64,000 nt of DNA. Origin: Hyphomicrobium sp. 12-62-95. Lineage in GTDB: Bacteria > Pseudomonadota > Alphaproteobacteria > Rhizobiales > Hyphomicrobiaceae. The position numbers and the translations under genes are program-made. The stretch is taken from contig NCCZ01000002.1 in NCBI GenBank assembly GCA_002279935.1, positions 124,001 through 188,000 on the forward strand, in the 5' to 3' direction. Positions 25,666 through 34,027 of the stretch are shown here, piece by piece; positions within the stretch are counted from its first letter, which is position 1, and each line of letters begins with the position of its first letter. The notes beneath the pieces were generated by a model. It had not been told where the DNA came from. It was given only the letters and a program-made list of their open reading frames with translations, and did not search any database.

Positions 25666-25732
25666 ATGACCGTTCAAAGCGAAAGGCGGGCATCCCGTTG
25701 GATACCCGCCCTGGTTTTTGTTCGCTTTGAAT

Positions 25733-26293
25733 TCAGGCCGCAGCAGCGTGGTGGCGGCCCTCTTCCACTTCCTCGATGATTTTTGCCACGAAGGCGGGCA
25801 GATCTTCGGGTGAGCGGCTCGTGATCAGGCCATTGTCGACGACGACTTCGCTGTCTTCCCAATTGGCGCCCGCGTTCATTACGTCCGTGCGAATTGATCC
25901 ATAGGAGGTCGCTTTGCGGCCTTCCAAAATGCCGGCCTCAATCAGCAGCCATGGGGCGTGGCAGATTGCGGCGATTGGCTTTCCAGCGGCGGCGAAGTCT
26001 TTGACGAGCGAAATGGCCGCTGGGATCGTGCGCAAAATGTCGGGGTTCATCTGACCACCCGGGATCACCAGAGCATCAAAGTCAGCCGCAGACACATCGC
26101 CGATCGCTGCATGTGCCTGGGCCTCCGGACCCCAGTTCTTGTCCTTCCAGCCCTTGACGTTGTTGCCGTCAGGAGTAGCCAAGGTGACCGCGGCGCCCGC
26201 CTTCTTCAGTTCGTCACGCGGCACTTCCAATTCCGACTGTTCGAAGCCGTCTGCAGAAATGATCAGTATTTTTGCATCGGTGATTTTGGGCAT
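25733..26293 (-). CDS. DJ-1/PfpI family protein (YhbO-like)
   Basis: 186 residues from ATG 26293 with GGAG 5 nt upstream. The nucleophile elbow AAICHAPWLL, the upstream glutamate in DGFEQSEL and the GGQMNPD loop are as in the PfpI/YhbO type I glutamine-amidotransferase-like group. Members act as stress-linked deglycases or glyoxalase-like enzymes, or as chaperones. It fits a stress-protection role beside the EcfG region, though its own promoter match is weak. Confidence 0.9.
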   Translation of the reverse strand: MPKITDAKILIISADGFEQSELEVPRDELKKAGAAVTLATPDGNNVKGWKDKNWGPEAQAHAAIGDVSAADFDALVIPGGQMNPDILRTIPAAISLVKDFAAAGKPIAAICHAPWLLIEAGILEGRKATSYGSIRTDVMNAGANWEDSEVVVDNGLITSRSPEDLPAFVAKIIEEVEEGRHHAAAA

Positions 26294-26337
26294 GGTCACT
26301 CCGTATGGTTGGGCCATCTGTTCGAGGATGGTGACCA

Positions 26338-26363
26338 AAGGCGGCGGGCACCCGTTTGGTTCC
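26338..26363 (-). promoter_or_regulatory. Weak EcfG-like promoter of the PfpI gene
   Basis: On the minus strand, GGAAC (26363-26359), 17-nt spacer, CCTT (one mismatch), 45 nt before the start. Suggestive only. Confidence 0.35.
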
Positions 26364-26450
26364 GCGTTGGAGGCCTGCTTGCATCGGGCAAAATAAAGCC
26401 GCCACCTGACACTCAGGCAGCGGCGCTTGGTGCGACTTTTATCGACGACC

Positions 26451-26528
26451 TTACAGATCGCCTTCGGCGAGATGACCTACTGATTGCCTTCGGCAAAGTA
26501 GCCTACTGATCGCCTTCGGCGACTAGGG
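26451..26528. repeat. Three tandem 26-bp repeats at the fasciclin 3' end
   Basis: Three copies at 26451, 26477 and 26503, each containing CTACTGATCGCCTTCGGCGA or a near variant. The copy at 26503 encodes the last codons and stop of the fasciclin gene; the other two lie beyond the stop. The 26-bp period is not a multiple of three. Confidence 0.9.
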
Positions 26529-27162
26529 CGGGCTCGGGCGCGGGCGGGGCATTGAGGGCGGCGAGGACTGCCGGCGGAATCAGGACTTTGTCGATCACGT
26601 GGATGATGCCGTCGGAGGCGGTCACGTCGGAGCGGACGATCTTGGCGCCTGCGATGTCTATTTCACCCGTCTTCATGCGCTTGTTGATTTCCAGCGCCGA
26701 GCCGTCGATGGCGGAAATCGTATAATTGCGGACCTTGGCTTTGAGGAGCCGCTCGGTCGGGTAAAGGCCGGGGATGGCATGATAGAGCAGGAGGTCGGTG
26801 AGCAGCGCGCGGTTTTCGGGGGCGAGGAGTTTTTCGCGGATACCCTGCGGCAGGGCGTTAAAGGCCTCGTCGGAGGGGGCGAGCAGCGTCAGCGGGCCGA
26901 CGTCCACTTCCGGGTTGTCGAGGCCGGCAAGTTTTGTCGCTTCCGTCATCTTTGCCAGAACGCCGGTGGCGGCGGCGGCTTCCTTCAGCGTCATCACTTT
27001 CGGTGCTTCGACGGGTGGGGCTGCCGCGTGTTGGCTGGTGTCGCCGCACGGGCTCAGCGGAGCGGCCATCTCGTCAGCGTTCGCCGCACCCGGCAGTATC
27101 AAAACTGCGAATGTCAGCCCAGCGACCAGCGACCGGATTGCCTCAGCCACACCAGCGCGCAT
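26503..27162 (-). CDS. Secreted fasciclin (FAS1) domain protein
   Basis: 219 residues from ATG 27162: a signal peptide (about 1-30, ending ANA), a short Pro/Ala linker, and one FAS1 domain (about 57-200) with TLLAPSDEAFNALPQG, LLLYHAIPG and a closing GIIHVIDKVLIPP. FAS1 proteins are extracellular or periplasmic adhesion-type proteins. The C-terminus is acidic. Its last codons lie in a tandem repeat. The start chosen keeps a normal signal peptide; an upstream ATG would add 14 charged residues. Confidence 0.9.
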   Translation of the reverse strand: MRAGVAEAIRSLVAGLTFAVLILPGAANADEMAAPLSPCGDTSQHAAAPPVEAPKVMTLKEAAAATGVLAKMTEATKLAGLDNPEVDVGPLTLLAPSDEAFNALPQGIREKLLAPENRALLTDLLLYHAIPGLYPTERLLKAKVRNYTISAIDGSALEINKRMKTGEIDIAGAKIVRSDVTASDGIIHVIDKVLIPPAVLAALNAPPAPEPALVAEGDQ

Positions 27163-27250
27163 GTTCTTCCCCCGAAGATCAGACAGTGGCCAACGCCTTT
27201 GCATCGGCTCTCCCGTTGCTGATTCACGCTCTCAGTATTCGAGCGCGCTT

Positions 27251-27820
27251 TCAACTGCGAAAATCGTTGAGGGTGAGGATTGGCACGAAATTCAATCCCG
27301 CATCGCGAAAGGCTTCCGCTGCCCCATCGAGGCGGTCGACGATAGTAAGAACACGTACGATCGTGGCGCCCTCCGCTTGTAGCGCTTTGGCGGCTTTGAG
27401 CGCCGAGCCGCCGGTGGTCGTCACGTCTTCGACGATGACGACGCGCTTATCTTTCATGGTGTCGCCGCGCACCAAACCTTCGACCAGCGATTGGGTGCCG
27501 TGCTCCTTGGCCTGCTTCCTCACAAAGAACGCGGCGATGGGGCGGCCTTGTACGTGGCTCACAGCCGTGATGGCCGAGGCGATCGGGACCGCGCCCATCT
27601 CAAGCCCGCCGACGAGATCGGTTTCGACATCGGCGATGGCGTCCAGCATGAGTTCGGCGATGAGGGCCGCGCCCTCGGGGTCGAGCATGGTTGGCTTCAT
27701 GTTGAAATAGAACGTCGACGTCTTGCCGGAGGCCAGTTTCATCTCCGGGCCTTCCTGGAAGGAGCGCTCCTTGACGATCTGGACGAGGCGGGCGCGTTTG
27801 TCGGCGGCGGTGGCTGTCAT
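27251..27820 (-). CDS. pyrE: Orotate phosphoribosyltransferase
   Basis: 189 residues. The PRPP-binding motif VVIVEDVTTTGGSAL, the N-terminal FYFNMKPTMLDPEG and the GLEMGAVPIA loop are typical of PyrE, which converts orotate and PRPP to OMP in pyrimidine synthesis at the cytoplasm. Length is normal. It stands alone, upstream of the fasciclin gene on the same strand. Confidence 0.96.
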   Translation of the reverse strand: MTATAADKRARLVQIVKERSFQEGPEMKLASGKTSTFYFNMKPTMLDPEGAALIAELMLDAIADVETDLVGGLEMGAVPIASAITAVSHVQGRPIAAFFVRKQAKEHGTQSLVEGLVRGDTMKDKRVVIVEDVTTTGGSALKAAKALQAEGATIVRVLTIVDRLDGAAEAFRDAGLNFVPILTLNDFRS

Positions 27821-28015
27821 TGGGTCCCCCGGGTTGGCATCGGTGCGTCCGTCGCGCGGGTGGGGCGGGGTGTCAAGCGGGTGACGCCGGGTTGGCGGGG
27901 GATATGCGGCGGCGCGTCCCCTCGGAGCCCCTGACGGCGGGGTTCGGTTGCCTTATAAGGGGTGCCGAACCGCGCCGCCCGCCCTGGACCGCGCACCTGC
28001 CGAGGACCTCTCCCC

Positions 28016-28753
28016 ATGTTCGATCCCCAGAACCCGCCCGAGCTTGCCGCCTCCACGTGGCTGAACGCGCCGGAGCCGCGTCCGCTCAAGAGCCTCAAGG
28101 GCAAGGTGGTCGTGCTGACCGCGTTCCAGACGCACTGCCCGGGGTCGCTCAAGCATGGGCTGCCGCAGGCGGAGCGCGTGGCGCAGGGGTTCACGGACGA
28201 CGAGGTGGCCGTGATCGGGCTCAACGTCGCGTTCGAGGAGCCGGAAGCGCAGACCGCCGACATGCTGGAAGCGTTTTGCGCGGTGCAGGGGCTGTCGTTT
28301 GCCGTGGCCAAGGACACGATCAACGGTGGGGACATCCCGAAGACTATGGCGGCTTATGAGATCCAGGGCACGCCGACCACGCTGATTTTCGACCGCCAGG
28401 GGCGTTTGCGCCGGCACTATCTCGGCCGCATCGATGATATCCGGCTTGCCGCCGAGATCATGGCGTTTTGCATGGAAGCTCCCAACGCGCCGGTCGAGCA
28501 GTCGATGGCGGTGGAGCGGCGGCTGGCTGCGGCGCTCGTTGATCCCGATGCGCACGCGCATGAGGGCGGCTGCTGCGGTGGCGGCGGACATGATCATCAC
28601 CACGATCATGATCACGCGCACGCCGAGGGCGGCGGCTGCTGCGGCGGCGCGGCCAAAGGCCAGGGTGAAGGCTGCTGTGGTGGGTCTGGAAAGCAGGCGC
28701 AGGCGCATGATCACGATCACGCCGAAGCCGGCTGCTGCGGCGGGAAGCATTAG
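28016..28753 (+). CDS. Thioredoxin-like protein with Cys/His-rich metal-binding tail
   Basis: 245 residues. Residues 1-150 have a thioredoxin/TlpA-like fold: VVVLTAFQTHCPGS at the active-site position (one cysteine only, no CxxC), a later YEIQGTPTTLIFD with the cis-proline, and GRIDD near the end. From about 180 the tail is low-complexity, with four GCCGG-type motifs separated by runs of His and Asp, a clear metal-binding composition. ATG 28016 follows GAGGA. No signal peptide, so it is cytoplasmic. The tail may sense, store or deliver a metal; that is an inference. Confidence 0.82.
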   Translation: MFDPQNPPELAASTWLNAPEPRPLKSLKGKVVVLTAFQTHCPGSLKHGLPQAERVAQGFTDDEVAVIGLNVAFEEPEAQTADMLEAFCAVQGLSFAVAKDTINGGDIPKTMAAYEIQGTPTTLIFDRQGRLRRHYLGRIDDIRLAAEIMAFCMEAPNAPVEQSMAVERRLAAALVDPDAHAHEGGCCGGGGHDHHHDHDHAHAEGGGCCGGAAKGQGEGCCGGSGKQAQAHDHDHAEAGCCGGKH

Positions 28754-28850
28754 CTTTTGATTGCCCAACACTGCGCAGGCGCGTGTGGGCGCGCTTCTTT
28801 GTTGGCCCCACACTCGGCAAGCCGGTGTGGGCGCGCCTCGCCACCCCACC

Positions 28851-28980
28851 GATGTCATCCCGGGGCTTGTCCCCGGGACCCATCGGGCCGCGCGCTCAGA
28901 CTCGTGGCGCTGCTCTCGGCGTTGCGACACCCATCCCAGCCCGCTGAACGATGGGTCCCGGGCCTAAAGCCCGGGATGAC
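28851..28980. repeat. Pair of inverted intergenic palindromes
   Basis: Two facing copies of a GTCATCCCGGG...CCCGGGACCCATCG palindrome at 28851-28885 and, inverted, at 28950-28980. This is the type of imperfect palindrome scattered through many rhizobial intergenic regions. Confidence 0.75.
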
Positions 28981-29010
28981 ACCTTCGGGTGGGCGGACAC
29001 CTGTGGGCGT

Positions 29011-29126
29011 CCCCTCTCCCCGTCCTTACGGGGAGAGGGTTAGGGTGAGGGGCAGCATCCGCATCGAACAAGCGGCTGCCCCTCACCCCGACCCTCTCCC
29101 CATCGAAGTCGATGGGGAGAGGGGGT
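29011..29126. repeat. Second pair of inverted intergenic palindromes
   Basis: CCCTCTCCCC...GGGGAGAGGG units followed by GGGTGAGGGGCAGC at 29011-29056 and the inverse order at 29075-29126. A widespread proteobacterial intergenic repeat form, placed directly before the HAD gene. Confidence 0.8.
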
Positions 29127-29198
29127 TGTCTTGCCTTCCTGCCGCCCTGCGAATCGCGGCACGGTCGGACGGTTGTATGGGCGGATCGGAGCGTGGAT

Positions 29199-30188
29199 AT
29201 GGCTGGGTCACGGGCGGCGGGTAAGAAGGCGGGCAAGGCGGCTGGAGCGTCGACCGGGGCGGCGGGCGCACGGGCCAAGCCGGCGCTGACGGCGGTTGCG
29301 GCGAATGCGAATCTGGCGCCGGAGCGCGACGCGCGCACTGGCTACTCCAAAAAGACCATCGCGCTCGTTTATGATTTTGACGGCACGCTCTCGCCGCGAC
29401 CGATGCAGGAATATTCGTTTCTGCCGCAGCTCGGCATTGATCCGAAGGATTTCTGGGCGGAGTGCACGCGGCTCGCCCGCGAGCGGCAGGCCGATCCGCT
29501 CATCACCTACATGCACCTCATGTACAAGAAGGCGAAGGAGAAGGGTCTCGTCATCGACCGCGCCGCGCTCGTCAAACAGGGCGCATCGGTGGAGCTTTAC
29601 CCCGGCGTCACCGAGTGGTTCGACGCGATCGGGGATTACGTTCGCCTGCGCGCCGAGACGCCCGGCATCGAACTGCGCCACTATCTCATTTCCTCGGGGC
29701 TGACCGAGATCATCGAGGGCACGGCGATTTTCCCACATTTTCACAACGTGTTTGCCAGCGAATACTGGTTCGAGCCCTACGAGACGCCGTTCCCCAAGCG
29801 CGTCATCACCGACACCGGCAAGACGCAATATCTCTTCCGCATCAACAAGGGCATCGAGGATCTGGGCGAGAGCATCAACCAGCACATGCCTGAGGAGCAG
29901 CGCCCGATCCCGTGGTCGAACATGATCTACTTCGGCGACGGGGAGACGGATGTTCCCTCCATGGCCTTGATGAAGAAGTCGGGCGGGGCTGCCTTCGCCG
30001 TCCACAACCCCGACCTGTCACCGGGCATGTGTGAGGAGCTTTTCCGCGCTGGCCGCGTCGATTTCTACGCCGGCGCCGACTACCGGCGCGGGAGTGATTT
30101 GTTCAAGCGCACGTGTTTGCTGGTGGATCGGATTTTGGCGGATATTCGGGTTCGGGAGGAGGTTTGGGGGTTGGGGCAGGGATCGTGA
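29199..30188 (+). CDS. HAD-superfamily phosphatase
   Basis: 329 residues from ATG 29199. After a 40-residue Ala/Lys-rich leader come HAD motif I YDFDGTLSPRPMQEY, motif II ISSGLTEIIEG and motif III/IV YFGDGETDVPSM. A helical cap lies between motifs I and II. Substrate unknown; the fold suggests a small-molecule phosphatase of the PSPase-like group. The 3' 72 bp is duplicated about 390 bp downstream. The N-terminal leader has signal-like basic residues but no hydrophobic core. Confidence 0.85.
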   Translation: MAGSRAAGKKAGKAAGASTGAAGARAKPALTAVAANANLAPERDARTGYSKKTIALVYDFDGTLSPRPMQEYSFLPQLGIDPKDFWAECTRLARERQADPLITYMHLMYKKAKEKGLVIDRAALVKQGASVELYPGVTEWFDAIGDYVRLRAETPGIELRHYLISSGLTEIIEGTAIFPHFHNVFASEYWFEPYETPFPKRVITDTGKTQYLFRINKGIEDLGESINQHMPEEQRPIPWSNMIYFGDGETDVPSMALMKKSGGAAFAVHNPDLSPGMCEELFRAGRVDFYAGADYRRGSDLFKRTCLLVDRILADIRVREEVWGLGQGS

Positions 30189-30208
30189 GAGCTTGAAGCG
30201 CGGCGGCC

Positions 30209-30478
30209 ATGGACTTCGATTTCAGACATCTTGCCGGATACGAATATGTCTTCGCCGCGCTCGTGTTTGCGGCGGTGCTCGCGACCTACATGATTGGGCT
30301 GCATCTTTGGGATCGCATGCGCCGTCGCGGGATGGCGTGCCGATGGACGCGCGACACAGTTCAGCCGCACAGTGGAACACTCCGCTGGGTGTGCGCGACC
30401 TGCGGCGAGACCGGTTACTCAAGCGGAAGACGGGCTCCGTTGACCTGCAAGAAGGGGCTGGGGGTTAGGGGGTTGTGA
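30209..30478 (+). CDS. Small membrane protein with a zinc-ribbon-like tail
   Basis: 89 residues. One transmembrane helix (about 12-33) is followed by a basic stretch and a segment with Cys pairs (VCATCGETGYSSG ... LTCK) that could bind zinc. ATG 30209 has no strong ribosome site. It lies between the HAD gene and the duplicated HAD fragment. Family not recognised; a real gene is likely but not certain. Confidence 0.5.
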   Translation: MDFDFRHLAGYEYVFAALVFAAVLATYMIGLHLWDRMRRRGMACRWTRDTVQPHSGTLRWVCATCGETGYSSGRRAPLTCKKGLGVRGL

Positions 30479-30591
30479 TGGTGAGAGCCGTGAAGCGCAC
30501 AAGCCTGCTGGTGAATCGAATACTGGCGGATATCCGGGTTGGGGAGGAGGTTTGGGGGTTGGGGAGGGGAGGGGAGGGGAGATCGAGTTGA
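30478..30591 (+). pseudogene. Duplicated 3' fragment of the HAD gene
   Basis: Bases 30493-30564 repeat 30105-30176 with about 10 differences in 72 and no indels. The reading frame is kept: KRTSLLVNRILADIRVGEE matches KRTCLLVDRILADIRVREE of the HAD C-terminus. An ATG at 30478 would give a 37-residue peptide. It is most simply a leftover of a duplication. Confidence 0.75.
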
Positions 30592-30604
30592 AGGGCCTTC
30601 AGGA

Positions 30605-31285
30605 ATGACCGAAATGGAATTTATCCTCAAGCTTTTTGAGTTGTTGTTTGTGCGCTTCGCAGAAATAGCTGCATGGCCTGCCGCTGCGGTTTGCATTGCA
30701 TACTTTTTTAAAACGGAACTTCGAGATTTCCTTTCACGCACAATTGAGATTGGGCCGCAGGGCGCAAAAGCTATCCCGCCGCGGCAGCAAAATCCATCCC
30801 CACTTGATGAACTGACAGATGGTCAATCGCAAAAATCGTTACCATCACCTTCGTCCGATGAAGTGCTTGTCCAGGTCGAGAAAAATATACTCGACAGCCT
30901 GCGTCGCGAGGGAGTGGCCAACAAGACCCCTGCCGAACAACAGGCGATGTTCGTGCGTGAGTACTCAACGCTGGCTATACGCGCGCACTACCAAAGCATA
31001 AATTTTACAATTTTCGGCAGCCAGTTCGCCGCACTGCTGCACTTAAGAGATCGACAGCCGAAGTCTCGAAAGGCTCTCAACCCCTTTTTCAAGAACCATG
31101 AGGATCGGGCGAAGGAGAGAAGTCTAGAACCCAAGACTTTCGACGATTGGGTTGGCTTCTTGCTGAGGGCGCAACTGGTCGAGATGCAGTCAGATGGGCG
31201 ATACGTGGCGACGGCTATGGGCAAACAATACATAGACTCGATCGCTCCAGCCGCTGGCATCACGGTGCAGACACAGATCCTCTGA
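30605..31285 (+). CDS. Membrane-anchored hypothetical protein
   Basis: 226 residues. One N-terminal transmembrane helix (about 10-37, with WPAAAVCIAYFF), a linker rich in Pro/Ser/Gln (about 55-85), then a cytoplasmic helical domain. The C-terminal 60 residues (FDDWVGFLLRAQLVE ... GRYVATAMGKQYIDSI) look like a small winged-helix or similar fold. Codon use is less GC-biased than neighbours, suggesting transfer. No family recognised. It is followed by a small membrane-protein gene. Confidence 0.7.
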   Translation: MTEMEFILKLFELLFVRFAEIAAWPAAAVCIAYFFKTELRDFLSRTIEIGPQGAKAIPPRQQNPSPLDELTDGQSQKSLPSPSSDEVLVQVEKNILDSLRREGVANKTPAEQQAMFVREYSTLAIRAHYQSINFTIFGSQFAALLHLRDRQPKSRKALNPFFKNHEDRAKERSLEPKTFDDWVGFLLRAQLVEMQSDGRYVATAMGKQYIDSIAPAAGITVQTQIL

Positions 31286-31395
31286 TCTATTTCTCCCCAG
31301 CGAATCGAGAACTGCCTCTGACAAAGACATCCGAATCTGGCCACGTGTGAACTAGTTCAACTTTCGTGTGCGCGTCAACGCTGGGTCGGAACAGA

Positions 31396-31644
31396 ATGAT
31401 CGGATTTATCGCAATTTTCGCGGCGGCTCTCTGCGGATATGCTGGTGTGGGGTTGTGGGCACCGGCAGCAAGCGCGGTTGCGCTGGCCTCACTCTCGTTT
31501 GCGGAAAATGGCGGCCTTTATCGGCGAGGCAAAGAACTTGGGCTGACAGAAATTACTACCTCGACACTCCTGCTGAGCTTCGGGCACGCGATGGCTGCAT
31601 CTGGCGGAGCTTATGTGGTCGGGGCGATCTTTCGTCTGAATTAA
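31396..31644 (+). CDS. Small two- to three-helix membrane protein
   Basis: 82 residues from ATG 31396, with hydrophobic helices at about 2-36 and 55-79 separated by a short polar loop (RRGKELGLTE). It overlaps by 4 nt the end of the converging TPR-like gene. No family recognised, although the length and topology are common for phage-derived membrane genes. Confidence 0.6.
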   Translation: MIGFIAIFAAALCGYAGVGLWAPAASAVALASLSFAENGGLYRRGKELGLTEITTSTLLLSFGHAMAASGGAYVVGAIFRLN

Positions 31645-32825
31645 TTCGCAAAGAGCCAGCTTTCGTCCCAGTCGCCCTTACGGGCCCGCTCAACTCTGGC
31701 AACTCCATGTTTTGCCGACTGGTTGAGTTTCCGCTTTGCCCGTCCACTGCGCACCCCACGCCACTGTTCAGCCAGCACGGCACAATAAGCGGTCTCGGCT
31801 GCTGTCAATTGTGCGGGACTCAGCACTGCATTTTTTAGGTTTTTGGCTATGTACGCTTGGCAAAAGTGCATGTCGCCTTGTTCGAGTAATTCATAACTTT
31901 GGTATGGCGCAAAGTTCTGACGGATATCTAAGGCATCTCTCAACAAGTTGCGCGCTGTTGTAGAGCCCTGATAAACTCGGGTTCCATTCCCATCAGTCGT
32001 GCTCGCCTGCATCTGATAAATTTCAGCCTGATATCTTTTCACTCGCGCGATGGTCAGCCGTTGGGTTCGGTAATCACCAACTGTACTCACCAAGTTTTCA
32101 ACCTCTTGATAGGCTTCGAGGGCAGCAGGTAGCTGACCAAGCTTTCTCAGTTGGTGCGCTTCCATTTCCTTCGCAAGCAAGTTGTGTGCGTGACCCGGCA
32201 CCTGGAGCGCCGTTCGGAATGCTGTCAGTGCAATCAGATTGTGATCATCGAGCCTTGCTCGCTTGCCCGCTGATGCGGCAACGGCACCCCTTAAGAGGTG
32301 CGCAGTAGCGAGTTGATCTCGCAGCGCAGCAATCATCTCCTCGCCGGCCTTCAATTGCCGTTCGATTTTTTCAACAGCCGAAGAAAGTTGCCATTGTGCA
32401 CTGCTATGGACGGTTGCTGCTGTTGGCGTTCGATCCCAGTTACGCTCTCGCAATACTGAGTTCAGTTCTCGAGGGGCAAACAACGGCATTGCAGCGACTC
32501 TGCCCGGTGCTGGTCGATTCAGAGCCGCAAGAAGGTCTTGAGTGCCCGTTTTCAATCGCCGGTCGTTTTCCTTCAGGTACTCTGCGAGACGCTTGTGTAG
32601 GATGTGCTCTCGGTACTTCCACCAGCGATAGATGCCGAAGCTAAAGCCGGCCAAGCCAACAAGCTTCTCGCCGTGATCCTTTAGGACCGCCGCAATCGCC
32701 CCAATAAACCCAGCGGCATGGACGCCTATTTCCCCCAGCCATTTAGTCAGAACGCCGCTGGCGTAGTCGTTCTCTTTTACAATTTCGAGAAACTGGCACA
32801 GCAAATCCTCTGTCCCGCACTCCAT
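31641..32825 (-). CDS. Hypothetical TPR-like protein with a membrane segment
   Basis: 394 residues from ATG 32825. A hydrophobic stretch at about 35-65 precedes a basic region (YRWWKYREHILHKR) and a long helical C-terminal part with repeated Ala/Leu spacing like tetratricopeptide repeats (for example LGQLPAALEAYQEVENL). Overall it resembles membrane-tethered helical-repeat proteins of unknown function. Base composition is less GC-rich than the core genome. The next 750 bp upstream are repeats, so the gene has no conserved context here. Confidence 0.65.
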   Translation of the reverse strand: MECGTEDLLCQFLEIVKENDYASGVLTKWLGEIGVHAAGFIGAIAAVLKDHGEKLVGLAGFSFGIYRWWKYREHILHKRLAEYLKENDRRLKTGTQDLLAALNRPAPGRVAAMPLFAPRELNSVLRERNWDRTPTAATVHSSAQWQLSSAVEKIERQLKAGEEMIAALRDQLATAHLLRGAVAASAGKRARLDDHNLIALTAFRTALQVPGHAHNLLAKEMEAHQLRKLGQLPAALEAYQEVENLVSTVGDYRTQRLTIARVKRYQAEIYQMQASTTDGNGTRVYQGSTTARNLLRDALDIRQNFAPYQSYELLEQGDMHFCQAYIAKNLKNAVLSPAQLTAAETAYCAVLAEQWRGVRSGRAKRKLNQSAKHGVARVERARKGDWDESWLFAN

Positions 32826-32921
32826 CCCCGCAACCCCGCACGCAAACAAACGCCCCAACCAATATGCTCAGCCTAAGACGTACACGCGGAGGTTGGCGAG
32901 TCTTTTTAACCATCGGGCTTT

Positions 32922-33652
32922 GACCTCGCGCGGAGTTGAGCGCGGTGCGCGCATCCCCACTTCACGTCATGGCCGGGCGTGGCCCGGCCATCCAGAGCAA
33001 CACCCCCGAGGCCCTGGATGGCCGGCTCAAGGCCGGCCATGACGGTGGAAAATGTTGACCTCGCGCGGAGTTGAGCGCGGGGCGCGCATTCCCACAGTCG
33101 TCTTCCCGGCGAAGGCCGGGACCTAGTCGACGGGCAGCGGGTTGAACAGCGCGGCTGCGTCCAGAGCGTTAGCCAAAGCCTCGAGAGCCTTGACGTGGAA
33201 GCTTGTCTGGGTCCCGGCCGGCTTCGCTCACGCTCGCGCGCCGGGATGACGAGGAAGGAGCGGGGCGCTGACCTCGCGCGGCGTTGAGCGCGGTGCGCGC
33301 CTCCCCACCGCTGTCATCCTCGGATTTAGTCCGAGGACCCATGGGGAAGCGGGGTGGGTGCAGGTAGCGGGCGCGGTGGGATCAAGAGGCGGTCGAGCGT
33401 GTTGCGCGATGGATCCTCGGGCCAAGCCCGAGGATGACATTGGGGGGGGGGCGTTGGGTGAGCGCGGAGTTGAGCGGGGTGCGCATCCCCACCATCGTCA
33501 TCCCGGCGAAGGCCGGGACCCAGTCAACGGGCGGCGGGATGAGAAGGGCGGCTGCGGTCCGAGCTGTGGCCAATGCCTCGAGAGCCTTGACGTTGAAGCT
33601 TGTCTGGGTCCCGGCCGGCTCGCTCACGCTCGCGCGCCGGGATGACGTGGAA
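32922..33652. repeat. Cluster of direct and inverted intergenic repeats
   Basis: A unit beginning GACCTCGCGCGGAGTTGAGC recurs at 32922, 33057 and 33270, and in shortened form near 33460. Each is followed by a palindrome of the GTCATCCCGG...CCGGGACCCA type. A longer block of about 170 bp at 33084-33254 is repeated at 33482-33650. Facing palindromes at 32965-33042 contain GGCCGG arms. No gene fits inside. Confidence 0.85.
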
Positions 33653-34027
33653 TGTGAGAACTTATCCCCGCTCCTTCCGCCTCCCCTACACTGCCGCCAT
33701 CCCCGTCCCTCATGAGGGGGGCGTTGCTTAAGAGGCGTCTTGTGACGTGGGGCGGGGTGCAGAGTCGCTGACGGAGGGGGACGCATCCCTCTCTCGGCGA
33801 GGCTCGGACCGGCCACCTGTTGGAACACAGGCTGCGAAGAACGCGCTGAAACGCTGGTCGTATGCCACAAAGCCTGCGCGGGGCGGTCCTCGGGCCGCAC
33901 CACTACCAACCCCAGCGGCGCGACCATCGCCCCGCCCCCTTCGCGTGGAGCACCGCGTCGGGCACATGGAGAACCCTTGCCGATGACGCGTTCGACGAGC
34001 CCGAAACGTTGTAGATCCGAGACGGAC
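33653..34027. other. Region without a convincing gene
   Basis: About 375 bp between the repeats and a small doubtful ORF. Long open frames exist on both strands, but they run through the repeats and are Arg/Pro-rich, as expected of non-coding GC-rich DNA. A decayed gene cannot be excluded. Confidence 0.4.

Noticed and set aside
26451..26528. The tandem 26-bp repeats considered as a CRISPR remnant
   Set aside because: There are no spacers; the copies abut with a strict period and derive from the fasciclin gene end.
32922..33652. Repeat cluster considered as a CRISPR array
   Set aside because: Units are unevenly spaced, of different lengths, and contain palindromes of known intergenic type; there are no unique equal-length spacers and no cas genes.
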